A DNA stretch of 64,000 nucleotides, taken from NCBI RefSeq assembly GCF_002934325.1, contig NZ_PTIV01000004.1, positions 62,001-126,000 on the forward strand. Reading direction: 5' to 3'. Below the pieces are notes generated by a model. That model searched no databases and was not told the DNA's origin. It saw only the letters and a list, made by a program, of their open reading frames with translations. Below are positions 7,995 to 16,766 of the stretch, piece by piece (positions within the stretch are counted from its first letter, which is position 1; the number at the start of each line of letters is the position of its first letter). This stretch comes from Marinobacter persicus (GTDB lineage Bacteria > Pseudomonadota > Gammaproteobacteria > Pseudomonadales > Oleiphilaceae). Made by a program: the position numbers and the translations under genes.

Positions 7995-9565
7995 CACTGA
8001 CCTCCCCGGCCCAGCATTTCATTGATTTTCGAAATCAGCTGCTCGGGTGTCACGCCCATCACGCTGAACATGAGGAATGCCAGGTAGCCGACCATAAACA
8101 GACCCAGCACGAACACCAGGAACAGCACGTCTTTTCTCAACAGACGGTCTTTCCAGGTACTGCTGTAATGGGGGATGGTCGCCATCACCGGAATGGACGG
8201 CGGCAGGGCCAACTGCAAGGCCCGTGGTGAACGCAGGCGCTGATCCAGCATTACCAGCATGGCCAGCAGCCCCATCACCGTAGCACTGCCAAGGAACGGG
8301 CCGGCAATGCCGATCTGGTACAACTGCAGGCCATCCCAGGTCACCGGATAAGACGCGGGTTCCTGAATCCGATAGCTACCGCCCTCACCCTGAACATCCA
8401 GCGTCATGGTGAGGCGCGCCCGCTCCCGGCGTTGCAGCATGTCTTCATAGACATCCCGCGTCACGTCGTAATCCCGTGTCAGCTCTGCCAGCTCAGCCTC
8501 ATTGGCGGCAACCTTGTCACCCCGCTCGAAGGCCTCATCCAGCAGCCCCTGTAACGATTCCAGGCGTTTTTCCTGTACCGCCAGGCGGGTGGTTGCCTCA
8601 GCCAGCTGAAGCTTCAGGCTCTCGTAGGTGGGGTTTTCCATCACCTCGGTCCGGCCCACGTCGGTCTCTTCGGCGGTACCGCTAGCGAGCTGCTCTTCCA
8701 GCTCAGCGATCTGCGCGTTTACCGCCACCACATCGGGATGGCGCTCTTGATACTGAAGCAGCAGGCTGTCTTTCTTCTGGCGCAAAGCTTCCAGGCGACG
8801 GGCAGTCGTGGACAGGCCGCCATCAACCGCAACCCGCCGCACGGGCTCTTCATTTGCGAGCTGTTTACGCGTCAATTCAATCTGCGACCGGCTCTGTTCG
8901 ATTTCCAGTTTCAGATTCTCAATGTCACCACGAAGCCGCTCAATGCGAGCATTCACATTGCCTTCGGTGCCATCCTGATTACGAATCCGGAAATCTTTCA
9001 GGCGCTGCTCGGCGGCCTCCAACTGTCGCTGGTAGGCTTTGACCTGAGAGTCGATAAACTCATAGGCGCTCTGGCTCTCGGAGCGTTTCTTGCGCGCGGT
9101 CCGTTCCAGGAACCGGTCCAATACCGTGCTCAGCACCTGGAACGACTGTTCCGGACTGCTGCTGCGGTAACTCAGCTCCAGAAAGCTTCTGTTACTCACC
9201 CGCAGGTTCACCTGGTCACGCAGCTCGGCGATGGCCCCATTGCGCTGCTGATCGGATTGGTTACTGGTAATCAGGCCCGTATCCAAAGCCACCTGTTCCA
9301 GGAAGCTCCGGCTCTCGATGGTTTCCCGGGCCTCGTTGATGCGGTCCAGTTGAGTCACCTCGGCCTGGCCTCGAAGCAGTGGCTCAAGGATGCTGCTCTG
9401 GTCGGCATAGAGCACCGCCTCCGAGGTATAGGTTTTTGGTGTGATATACCCCACTGCCAGTACTCCGGCAGTGACCACCATGAACACAACTGCCGCCAGG
9501 ACGCGCTTGCGATACAGCTCAAGCCTGACGGCACGGAGCGTATCCAGCAGAAATTGAAGGTCCAT
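7994..9565 (-). CDS. Polysaccharide chain-length determinant (Wzz/GumC-like, XrtA type)
   Basis: Product of 523 residues, an inner-membrane polysaccharide co-polymerase. Layout: first membrane segment at about residues 24-42, the Wzz domain with the PKTYTSEAVLYAD start, a long periplasmic coiled coil (about 160-390, rich in E, R, Q and L), a second membrane segment near 425-447 and a third near 482-506. There is no fused kinase domain; the separate kinase-like gene follows immediately (TGATG overlap). It would set polymer length together with the Wza-like channel, whose gene overlaps its start by four bases (ATGA). Confidence 0.88.
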   Translation of the reverse strand: MDLQFLLDTLRAVRLELYRKRVLAAVVFMVVTAGVLAVGYITPKTYTSEAVLYADQSSILEPLLRGQAEVTQLDRINEARETIESRSFLEQVALDTGLITSNQSDQQRNGAIAELRDQVNLRVSNRSFLELSYRSSSPEQSFQVLSTVLDRFLERTARKKRSESQSAYEFIDSQVKAYQRQLEAAEQRLKDFRIRNQDGTEGNVNARIERLRGDIENLKLEIEQSRSQIELTRKQLANEEPVRRVAVDGGLSTTARRLEALRQKKDSLLLQYQERHPDVVAVNAQIAELEEQLASGTAEETDVGRTEVMENPTYESLKLQLAEATTRLAVQEKRLESLQGLLDEAFERGDKVAANEAELAELTRDYDVTRDVYEDMLQRRERARLTMTLDVQGEGGSYRIQEPASYPVTWDGLQLYQIGIAGPFLGSATVMGLLAMLVMLDQRLRSPRALQLALPPSIPVMATIPHYSSTWKDRLLRKDVLFLVFVLGLFMVGYLAFLMFSVMGVTPEQLISKINEMLGRGGQ

Positions 9566-10203
9566 CAGAGTTCCCCACGAAACAGCTGCTTACGAGGCAC
9601 ACTAATCACATCACCGGGTTGCAGGGCGTGGTTGTAGGTCATGTCGCCGTCACGCAACATGGCGCCCAGATCCAGCTCCCAGGTCTTGTATTCACCGTTG
9701 ACCATCCTTGAGAGCGTGGCTCGACCGTCGGCGGCAAAATCCGTGAGGCCGCCCGCCATCAGCACCAGGTCCAGCACCGTCATCCCGGGCTGGAAGGCCA
9801 CGGACTGTGGTGAAGTGACCTGACCGGTAATGCGCACCCGATTGCGGAATTCCTTACTCACCGGATTGGTCACCATCACGGTAACTTCCGGCGTCCGGAT
9901 GTATTCGGACAAGCCTGCGGTAATTTCCGAGGCCAGGGCCTCGGGTTCTTTGCCCTCGGCTTTCACATCCCCCATCAGGGGCAGTGAAATGTAGCCGTCG
10001 GGTCTCACCACAATGGCTTGTCCCAGCTCGGGATTACGCCAGACATGCACGGTAATGGTGTCCCCCACCCCAATCTCATAGGGGTCGGCTTCCAGTTCCG
10101 AAGCGGGCGGCATCTTGTCGGAGGATGGTATCCCCGAGCAGGCCGTCAGCAGGAGGGCTGCCAGCACAAGCAGTCCGTTTCTGAATTGACTCAAGATACC
10201 CAT
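9565..10203 (-). CDS. Polysaccharide export lipoprotein (Wza/BexD-like)
   Basis: About 212 residues. The start at 10203 (MGILSQFRN) is favoured over a longer frame to 10245: GGGAGG lies 5 nt upstream and it gives a clean lipoprotein signal with the LLLTAC lipobox (Cys22). The polysaccharide export (PES) domain follows with YEIGVGDTITVHVWRNPEL and RPDGYISLPLMGDV, then a SLBB-like domain with VRITGQV and PGMTVLDLVLMAGGLTDFA. Expected to form the outer-membrane or periplasmic part of the export channel. It is shorter than E. coli Wza, as usual in XrtA loci. Confidence 0.9.
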   Translation of the reverse strand: MGILSQFRNGLLVLAALLLTACSGIPSSDKMPPASELEADPYEIGVGDTITVHVWRNPELGQAIVVRPDGYISLPLMGDVKAEGKEPEALASEITAGLSEYIRTPEVTVMVTNPVSKEFRNRVRITGQVTSPQSVAFQPGMTVLDLVLMAGGLTDFAADGRATLSRMVNGEYKTWELDLGAMLRDGDMTYNHALQPGDVISVPRKQLFRGEL

Positions 10204-10241
10204 AGAACCTCCCGTTCCTTTGTCTTTGCCAGGTCTGTCAG

Positions 10242-11645
10242 TCAATGTACGCCCTTGCCAAGCAACACCACCTCGACGGTCTGAATCATGATCAGAAAAT
10301 CCATCAACAGGCTGTGATTCTTAGAGTAGTACAGGTCGTACTCGAGTTTGCCCCGGGCGTCTTCAATAGACGCGCCATAGGGATAATTCAGCTGCGCCCA
10401 CCCCATCAGGCCGGGGCGGACATAGTGCCGGGTGTCATAAAAAGGAATTTTTTCTTTCAGTTCGGCCACAAACTCGGGCCGCTCTGGCCGGGGGCCAACA
10501 AAGCTCATGTCGCCCCGGATTACGTTGTAGATCTGTGGCAGCTCATCGAGGCGAGTATTGCGGATGAAGGCCCCGACCCGCGTCACGCGGTTGTCGTTAG
10601 CCGACGCCCAGCGGGCCTTGCCATCCTTTTCCGCGTCCTGACGCATGCTGCGGAATTTGTAGATGCGGAATTCCCGGCCCAGCTGGCCTACTCGCTTCTG
10701 GCTATAGAGAATCGGGCGACCGGTCTCCAGAACAATGGCCAAGGCGGTTAACAACATGAAGGGAATCGCAATCGCCAGCAGCACAAGGCTGAGTACCAGG
10801 TCTGTCAACCGCTTGGTCCACTGGACAAAACGCGACACCCGGAAACCTTCGGAAAACACAATCCAGGATGGGTGTACCAGCTCCAACTTCACCTTCCTCA
10901 GCTCCCGCTCGTAGAAATCAATGGCGTTGGTCACGGCAATCCCCCGCAGCTTGCACTCCATTAATTCCGGAACCGGCAGCCAGCCACCTTCGCTGCGCCG
11001 CCGCTCCTGGGGCGCAATCACAATTTCGGAGATGCGATTCTTGCGGCAATACTGGTAAAGATCCGCCGGGGTGGTGAGCAACCGGTCTTCAGCCACAACA
11101 GGCTCACTGGTATCCGCCAGGCAGCCGACCACCCGTATTCCCATTGCCCGCATGTTGGCGTCGTAATCATCCAGTAAGTCCTGGGCGGCCGTTCCAGCGC
11201 CGAAAACCACCACCCGGCGAACCAGTTGCTGAGAATCCACCATGGCCAGGAACAGCCGCCGCAGCACGATCACCACAAAGGTACAGATCAACACCGCCCA
11301 GAACAGGTTGGTGCTGCCTGGGTCCATGGCCGGCAGAAAGGCGTAGACCAGTGCCAGCGCAATACCGCCAAGAAAGCAGTAAGCCACCAGCGTGCGGAAA
11401 TACAGTTGAGAAAGGGTTTCCCGAACAATCTCGGCGTAACCGCCCATGGCCAGCGTCCCCAGACTCAGAATGGCGGCAAACAGGAGCGATGCCGACAACA
11501 CTCCCTCTGGGCCGGGCGGAACACTCTGCGGGGCGTAGACACCTGTCAGGACAATAAACACGCCCAGCAGAACCGCAAACTCAATCACCGCCAGCACCAG
11601 ATAAGGGATATGGAGGTAGTGCTTTCGAAAACGGATATAGGACAC
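10242..11645 (-). CDS. Initiating sugar-1-phosphate transferase (EpsB/WcaJ-like, TIGR03013-like)
   Basis: Product of 467 residues that loads the first sugar phosphate onto undecaprenyl phosphate. Four or five membrane segments fill residues 10-120, a Rossmann-like CoA-binding domain follows (VVVFGAGTAAQDLLDDYD), and the catalytic bacterial-sugar-transferase domain starts after the segment near 275-300. It contains YSQKRVGQLGREFRIYKFRSM, TRLDELPQIYNVIRGDMSFVGPRPERPEF and the terminal GLMGWAQ. The start is GTG at 11645, supported by AAGGAAG about 6 nt upstream. It is the first gene of the minus-strand run, with the divergent deacetylase gene about 130 bp away. Confidence 0.92.
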   Translation of the reverse strand: MSYIRFRKHYLHIPYLVLAVIEFAVLLGVFIVLTGVYAPQSVPPGPEGVLSASLLFAAILSLGTLAMGGYAEIVRETLSQLYFRTLVAYCFLGGIALALVYAFLPAMDPGSTNLFWAVLICTFVVIVLRRLFLAMVDSQQLVRRVVVFGAGTAAQDLLDDYDANMRAMGIRVVGCLADTSEPVVAEDRLLTTPADLYQYCRKNRISEIVIAPQERRRSEGGWLPVPELMECKLRGIAVTNAIDFYERELRKVKLELVHPSWIVFSEGFRVSRFVQWTKRLTDLVLSLVLLAIAIPFMLLTALAIVLETGRPILYSQKRVGQLGREFRIYKFRSMRQDAEKDGKARWASANDNRVTRVGAFIRNTRLDELPQIYNVIRGDMSFVGPRPERPEFVAELKEKIPFYDTRHYVRPGLMGWAQLNYPYGASIEDARGKLEYDLYYSKNHSLLMDFLIMIQTVEVVLLGKGVH

Positions 11646-11776
11646 GTCGAACTTCCTTGTCAGTTCTCTGACTGCTGAGAAACTGTACTTAACAAGTTTT
11701 TGTATCTTTTTGTAAAGTTATTTTACACTTCTTTATAGCCCATCAAACATTGTGTTTCCAACAAGGAAGAAAAATC
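11646..11776. promoter_or_regulatory. AT-rich divergent promoter region with a 17-bp palindrome
   Basis: This 131-bp gap separates the two divergent halves of the exopolysaccharide locus and is much more AT-rich than its surroundings. It holds the inverted repeat TGTAAA-N5-TTTACA at 11711-11727. On the plus strand TTGTAA (11710-11715), a 17-bp spacer and TTATAG (11733-11738) could form a promoter for the deacetylase gene, with the palindrome covering the -35 box and spacer. No sigma-54 (GG-N10-GC) site was found by eye. A regulator site is inferred from symmetry and position only. Confidence 0.45.
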
Positions 11777-12688
11777 ATGTCGGATCGGACCCAATCAGCC
11801 CAACCGTTGCACGCCATGAGTGTCGATGTGGAGGATTATTTCCACGTTGCCGCGCTGTCGAATGTGGTCCCCCGGGACAGCTGGTCAAGCCAGCCACTAC
11901 GGGTGCGGGAGAACACCGAACGCCTGCTGGCGCTGTTCGAGCGCTATCATGTCAAGGCCACGTTCTTTGTATTGGGCTGGGTCGCGGAGCACTGCCCGGA
12001 TCTGGTTCGGGAGATTGACCGAGCCGGCCACGAAATCGCCTCTCACGGTTACAGTCATCAGTTGATTTACCGCCAGACCCCGGAGGAATTTCGTCAAGAA
12101 ACTCGACACTCCAAGCAGCTATTGGAGGATCTGACCGGCAAACCCGTGGTTGGATATCGGGCAGCCAGCTATTCCATTACCCGGGATTCGCTCTGGGCAC
12201 TGGATATCCTGGTGGAATGCGGTTTCAAATGGGATTCAAGCATTTTCCCGGTACATCACGACAAGTACGGCATCCCCGGTTCTCCCTCCACGCCTTACAC
12301 GCTTAAGACCGACAAGGGAGCAATCCTGCAGGAGTTCCCGCTTACCACCGCGAAAATCCTGGGGATGCCGATACCCGCCGCCGGCGGGGGTTACTTCCGG
12401 CAATTCCCCTACCCACTGTTCCGACATCTGTTTGCTCAGGCATCGGGCTTCGGGATTCGGCCACAGATCTTCTACCTGCACCCCTGGGAGGTCGACCCCG
12501 GTCAGCCCAGGTTCAACAACGCCAGCTGGCTTTCCCGTTTTCGGCACTACACTAATCTGGACAAGTGTGAAAAACGTCTGGAACGCCTGCTGCAGGATTT
12601 CCGGTTTGGCACCGTCAGCGACAGTTTTGCCGCCTGTCCAACGGATCAGCCGGTGGTGAGCACACGACAAATGCTGGCATTGGCCTGA
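11777..12688 (+). CDS. XrtA-locus polysaccharide deacetylase (DUF3473 family)
   Basis: About 303 residues from ATG 11777, which has AAGGA 9 nt upstream; a longer frame from 11750 has no such support. NodB-type catalytic motifs are intact: MSVDVEDYFHVAAL (catalytic Asp-Asp pair near the N-terminus), then FFVLGWVAEH and EIASHGYSHQL with both metal-binding histidines, then GYRAASYSI. The C-terminal DUF3473 part has FYLHPWEVDPGQPR. No signal peptide is visible, so it probably acts on cytoplasmic or membrane-linked precursors. This family is a regular member of exosortase-linked exopolysaccharide loci. Confidence 0.9.
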   Translation: MSDRTQSAQPLHAMSVDVEDYFHVAALSNVVPRDSWSSQPLRVRENTERLLALFERYHVKATFFVLGWVAEHCPDLVREIDRAGHEIASHGYSHQLIYRQTPEEFRQETRHSKQLLEDLTGKPVVGYRAASYSITRDSLWALDILVECGFKWDSSIFPVHHDKYGIPGSPSTPYTLKTDKGAILQEFPLTTAKILGMPIPAAGGGYFRQFPYPLFRHLFAQASGFGIRPQIFYLHPWEVDPGQPRFNNASWLSRFRHYTNLDKCEKRLERLLQDFRFGTVSDSFAACPTDQPVVSTRQMLALA

Positions 12689-12702
12689 CAAGGGATTTGA
12701 CT

Positions 12703-13701
12703 ATGTATCTGGACTTTTTTGGCCTGCACCGTCACCCCTTCCGGATTACCCCGGAGGACGATTTCATCTACATGAGCCAGCAACACTCGCGGGCCTATGT
12801 GTACATGTCGTCCGCCATCTGGAGCTCTGAGGGGTTCGTGGTGATCAGCGGTGAAATCGGCTCGGGTAAAACCACCCTGCTGAAAAAGACGGTTCGTAAC
12901 CTGGAAGGTAACCTTAAGCTGCTGAACATTTCCTATACCAATCTCGAATCCCGGGACCTGTTTGCGTTGATCCTTCGCAAAGCCGGGATCGAGGTAACGG
13001 AAGACACCAAGGTGGCCATGCTGTTCCAGATTACCGAGTACCTGGAAAAAATGGCCGCCGCCGGTACCCCGGTGATACTGGCCATCGACGAAGCCCAGAA
13101 CCTGACCCGGGAGAACTTGGAAGACATACGGATGCTGACTGGCATGGAGAGTATGGGGGGGCCTTCGATGCGGGTGATCCTGCTGGGCCAGCCGGAGCTG
13201 CGACAGGCCATCACCGCCATTCCTCAGCTGGCGCAGCGCGTGAAACTGTTCTTTCACCTTGAAGGGCTGTCGCAGGCGGAAACGGCCGAGTACATCGATT
13301 ATCGCCTGCTGGTCTCCGGCCACGGTGGCAACCGGTTGTTTGATGACGAGACGGTGCGCGAGATTCACGATATCAGTGGCGGGATTCCGCGATTAATCAA
13401 CAAGCTGTGTGATGGCATGTTGATGTGCGCGTATTCCGAGGACCGCCCCTTCATTGATCCGTACGATTTGAAGTCCATTCGCACCGAATTGCTCGGTGAA
13501 GAGCCGGACCTGGCCCAACGGAAGAAGCCGGCTCCACGATCACAAACCATACCCCGGGACAACATACCGACGCTGGGTGCGGAATCATCACCCATGACAG
13601 ACCGTCAGTGGCGCACGGTAGCCGGCAGCCTGGAGCGCATTGCCGACGCGCTGGAACGGATCGAATCCCGCCTCGCCGTGCGGGATTCGGAAACCTCCTG
13701 A
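12703..13701 (+). CDS. XrtA-associated ExeA-like AAA ATPase (TIGR03015-like)
   Basis: Product of 332 residues starting at ATG 12703, 7 nt after AAGGGA; a TTG at 12697 is less likely. It opens with MYLDFFGLHRHPFRITPEDDF, the hallmark start of the ExeA/GspA-like ATPases. Walker A is SGEIGSGKTT (about 49-58), Walker B is VILAIDEAQNL (about 125-135), and a sensor/arginine region contains GIPRLINKLCD. The C-terminal 60 residues are a polar tail ending in an amphipathic segment (MTDRQWRTVAGSLERIADALERI). Members accompany EpsH/XrtA exopolysaccharide genes; a role in assembling the export machine is inferred. It follows the deacetylase gene by 14 bp and is probably co-transcribed. Confidence 0.88.
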   Translation: MYLDFFGLHRHPFRITPEDDFIYMSQQHSRAYVYMSSAIWSSEGFVVISGEIGSGKTTLLKKTVRNLEGNLKLLNISYTNLESRDLFALILRKAGIEVTEDTKVAMLFQITEYLEKMAAAGTPVILAIDEAQNLTRENLEDIRMLTGMESMGGPSMRVILLGQPELRQAITAIPQLAQRVKLFFHLEGLSQAETAEYIDYRLLVSGHGGNRLFDDETVREIHDISGGIPRLINKLCDGMLMCAYSEDRPFIDPYDLKSIRTELLGEEPDLAQRKKPAPRSQTIPRDNIPTLGAESSPMTDRQWRTVAGSLERIADALERIESRLAVRDSETS

Positions 13702-13711
13702 GCCAACGGGG

Positions 13712-15196
13712 TCAGATCACAAACAAACTGGAGAATTCAGACACGGGCGTGTTTTCCAGCGCTCTCTGATCCCGGCAGAGTTCGAAAATGGTCTCACAAC
13801 GCGTGGCAGGAAAGCGGGTCGCCAGGTTGGCCCGGAATTTCTCTTCGAGCAGCGGAATGCCCTCCTCACGACGCCGGCGATGGCCAATCGGGTACTCCAC
13901 AGCCACTTGATCCGTGCTCGACCCGTCCTTGAAGAACACCTGGATGGCATTGGCAATGGAGCGCTTGTCTTCCTCCAGGTATTCCCGGGTATAGCGCTCG
14001 TCTTCCACCACTTCCATCTTGTCACGCAGCTCGTCGATTTCCGGATGCGCCTCGTGGAAGCTGTCCTCGTAATGCTCGGCGGTCAGGCTGCCAAAAATCA
14101 GGGGCACCGCCGTCATGTACTGCAGGCAGTGGTCCCGGTCTGCGGGGTTAGCCAGCTTGCCAACCTTGGAGATGATGCGGATGGCGGATTCGTGAGTGGT
14201 GATCACGATTTTATCGATCTCACTAAGGCGATCCTTTACCTCCGGGTGCAGCGTTACCGCGGCCTCGGCGGCGGTCTGGGCATGGAATTCCGCCGGGAAG
14301 GAAATCTTGAACAGCACGTTTTCCATCACGTAACTGCCAAACGGCTGTGGCAGTGAAAACTGGCGTTTGTCTTCCGGTTTGAGCTTCTGGTCCTTGTTGG
14401 TCTTGCTGAACAGCACGTCGTAGAAGCCCCACTGGGGGGCGGTCAGCACGCCGGGAATGCCCATTTCCCCGCGCATGGCCATATCGGCCAGTCGCACGCC
14501 CCGGCTACTGGCATCACCCGCTGCCCATGATTTGCGGGAGCCGGCATTGGGCGCGTGGCGGTAAGTGCGAAGCGCTTGGCCATCCACCCACGCGTGGGAC
14601 AATGCCGAAAGGATCTGCTCCCGATTGGCGCCCATGAGCTTGGCCGCCACGGCGGTGGAGGCGACTTTCACCAGCACCACGTGATCCAGCCCGACACGGT
14701 TAAAGGAGTTTTCCAGCGCCAGCACGCCCTGGATTTCGTGGGCCATGATCATGGCTTCCAGCACGTCCTTCATCACCAGAGGTGCCTTCCCCTCGGCGAT
14801 ACGCTTCTGGGAAAGATAATCAGCCACAGCCAGGATCGCCCCCAGATTATCCGAGGGGTGGCCCCACTCAGCCGCCAGCCAAGTGTCGTTGTAATCCAGC
14901 CAGCGCACGATGCAGCCAATATCCCAGGCGGCTTTCACCGGGTCCAGCCGGAAGGGCGTGCCCGGGACGCGGGCCCCGTTAGGGACGGTGGTACCTTCAA
15001 CCATGGGCCCCAGATGTTTGGTGCATTCCGGGAATCGCAGGGCCAGCAATCCACATCCTATGGTATCAATCAGGCAGTTACGGGCCGTGTTCCAAGCCTC
15101 GTCACTATCGATCTCATAGCTAAGTACATAGTCCGCGATTTGCTGCAACACCTGGTCGTAATCCGGGCGTTCATTGACATCAAACGTTGCTGACAT
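13712..15196 (-). CDS. prpD: 2-methylcitrate dehydratase
   Basis: Product of 494 residues with family-typical length and the MmgE/PrpD fold. It dehydrates 2-methylcitrate to 2-methylaconitate in the propionate-degrading methylcitrate cycle. Recognisable blocks are [49 protein letters not shown] and [29 protein letters not shown]. The ATG is preceded 6 nt upstream by an AAAGGAGG ribosome-binding site. It is the last gene of the cluster and sits behind a terminator-like hairpin after prpF. Having both prpD and acnD/prpF is somewhat redundant but known in several gammaproteobacteria. Confidence 0.95.
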   Translation of the reverse strand: MSATFDVNERPDYDQVLQQIADYVLSYEIDSDEAWNTARNCLIDTIGCGLLALRFPECTKHLGPMVEGTTVPNGARVPGTPFRLDPVKAAWDIGCIVRWLDYNDTWLAAEWGHPSDNLGAILAVADYLSQKRIAEGKAPLVMKDVLEAMIMAHEIQGVLALENSFNRVGLDHVVLVKVASTAVAAKLMGANREQILSALSHAWVDGQALRTYRHAPNAGSRKSWAAGDASSRGVRLADMAMRGEMGIPGVLTAPQWGFYDVLFSKTNKDQKLKPEDKRQFSLPQPFGSYVMENVLFKISFPAEFHAQTAAEAAVTLHPEVKDRLSEIDKIVITTHESAIRIISKVGKLANPADRDHCLQYMTAVPLIFGSLTAEHYEDSFHEAHPEIDELRDKMEVVEDERYTREYLEEDKRSIANAIQVFFKDGSSTDQVAVEYPIGHRRRREEGIPLLEEKFRANLATRFPATRCETIFELCRDQRALENTPVSEFSSLFVI

Positions 15197-15225
15197 AGCT
15201 GGCCTCCTTTCGGACGCAATAGAAA

Positions 15226-15285
15226 TAAAAAAGCCCCTGGCGACGCCCCGCTATCCAAAGAATAGACGGTTTGTTGCTCAGGGGC
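15226..15285 (-). terminator. Terminator-like hairpin between prpF and prpD
   Basis: Read on the minus strand, GCCCCTG (15279-15285) pairs with CAGGGGC (15233-15239) and is followed at once by a run of U (TTTTTTATTTC). The loop is long (39 nt) and may fold further. It lies downstream of prpF and just before the prpD ribosome-binding site, so it could lower prpD transcription relative to the upstream genes. The U-run makes it terminator-like; the long loop makes the call uncertain. Confidence 0.5.
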
Positions 15286-15363
15286 ACAATCGGTCACAGC
15301 TAACCGATTCACTTCCTGCAAGGGCTTACGTCATCTCATTGGCTCTGGATGACGCCTCCTTGA

Positions 15364-16542
15364 TCAAAACGTATCGCCGGGAACCCGGACATTCCCTTCC
15401 ATGATGATCCGGGCGCTGCGGCTCATGATGGCCTTGGTGGCGGTCCACTGGCCGTCCACCTGTGATGCTTCAGCGCCTACACGCAAGGTACCGGACGGAT
15501 GACCGAAAGTCACATGCTTGCGGTCGCCGCCACCGGCAGCAAGGTTCACCAACGTGCCGGGTACTGCGGAGGCAGTGGCAATGGCCACGGCAGCCGTGCC
15601 CATCATAGCGTGGTGCAGTTTGCCCATGGACAGCGCACGTACCAGCAGGTCCACGTCATCGGGAGTGATGGTCTTGCCGCTTGAGGCCACGTAATCCACC
15701 GGTTTGGCGACAAACGCCACTTTCGGCGTGTGCTGCCGATTGGCGGCTTCACTGATGTCCTTGATCAGGCCCATCTTTACGGCACCGTGGGCACGGATGG
15801 TTTCAAACCGGTCCAGCGCCTGCACGTCGTTATTGATGGCTTCCTGCAGCTCGGTGCCGGTATAGCCGATTTCCTCCGCGTTCAGGAAGATGGTCGGAAT
15901 ACCGGCGTTGATCATGGTCGCCTTAAGGGTGCCGACACCCGGCACTTCAAGGTCGTCCACAACGTTGCCAGTCGGGAACATGGCGCCATCGCCGTCGGCC
16001 GGGTCCATGAACTCCACTTCGATTTCTGCCGCCGGGAAGGTGACCCCGTCCAGCTCGAAATCGCCGGTTTCCTGGACTTCACCATCGGTGATGGGCACGT
16101 GGGCCACAATGGTTTTCTGGATGTTGGCCTGCCAGATACGCACCGTGCAGACGCCGTTTTCCGGAATCCGCTCTTTCGGCACAAAACCGCCATGAATGGC
16201 AAACGCACCAACGGCGGCGGTCAGGTTGCCGCAGTTACCGCTCCAGTCCACAAACGGCTTGTCGATGGACACCTGACCGAACAGGTAATCCACGTCGTGA
16301 TCGGGCTGGGTGGGTGCCGCCAAAATCACCGATTTGCTGGTGCTGGAGGTGGCGTTACCCAGGCCATCGATCTGCTTCTGGTAGGGATCGGGGCTGCCGA
16401 TTACCCGCAGCAGCAACTTGTCACGGGCCTCACCCGGAACCTGGCACGGCTCCGGAAGGTCCTGCAGGCGGAAAAACACGCCTTTACTGGTGCCGCCACG
16501 CATGTAGGTGGCCGGTACCTTAATTTGCTTCGGGAAACTCAT
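15364..16542 (-). CDS. prpF: 2-methylaconitate cis-trans isomerase
   Basis: About 392 residues from ATG 16542 (MSFPKQIKVPATYMRGGTSK), which has AGAGG 8 nt upstream; an in-frame extension to 16620 runs into the repeat element and is not credible. It has the diaminopimelate-epimerase-like PrpF fold: YMRGGTSKGVFFRLQDLP at the start, GGLGNATSSTSKSVIL, and the active-site cysteine region DWSGNCGNLTAAVG, with a second conserved block AVAIATASAVPGTLVN. It converts the 2-methylaconitate isomer made by AcnD into the cis form used by aconitase. Neighbour acnD is its usual partner, although a 220-bp repeat separates them here. Confidence 0.95.
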   Translation of the reverse strand: MSFPKQIKVPATYMRGGTSKGVFFRLQDLPEPCQVPGEARDKLLLRVIGSPDPYQKQIDGLGNATSSTSKSVILAAPTQPDHDVDYLFGQVSIDKPFVDWSGNCGNLTAAVGAFAIHGGFVPKERIPENGVCTVRIWQANIQKTIVAHVPITDGEVQETGDFELDGVTFPAAEIEVEFMDPADGDGAMFPTGNVVDDLEVPGVGTLKATMINAGIPTIFLNAEEIGYTGTELQEAINNDVQALDRFETIRAHGAVKMGLIKDISEAANRQHTPKVAFVAKPVDYVASSGKTITPDDVDLLVRALSMGKLHHAMMGTAAVAIATASAVPGTLVNLAAGGGDRKHVTFGHPSGTLRVGAEASQVDGQWTATKAIMSRSARIIMEGNVRVPGDTF

Positions 16543-16569
16543 GGGAATGCCTCTTTTTAAAGCATTTTT

Positions 16570-16757
16570 TGCCACGGAATCCACGGAAAACACGGAAGGA
16601 AAAGACAAAAGCAAAGACATTTTCAGCCACGAAACCCACGAAAGAACACGAAATAAAAAAACGATTTAACGAATTTCTTTTCGTGGATTTAGTGGATTTC
16701 GTGGCAATCTTTTATCTCTTGTTTCTTTTTCCGTGTTCTTCCGTGGATTCCGTGGCC
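16570..16757. repeat. Nested fold-back repeat A (between acnD and prpF)
   Basis: Two inverted repeats, one inside the other. The outer arms are 16570-16599 (GCCACGGAATCCACGGAA core) and 16726-16757 (TTCCGTGGATTCCGTGGC core). The inner arms are 16625-16654 (GCCACGAAACCCACGAAA core) and 16676-16706 (CGTGGATTTCGTGGCA core). The arms are themselves short tandem iterations of CCACG(G)AA. The element fills nearly the whole gap inside the prp operon and has low GC outside the arms. In RNA it would form one long two-stage hairpin. It is much like the element at 19421-19604. Confidence 0.85.
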
Positions 16758-16766
16758 AATAACGTT

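Noticed and set aside
11646..11776. Sigma-54 promoter for the exopolysaccharide genes
   Set aside because: No GG-N10-GC pair with correct flanks found on either strand.
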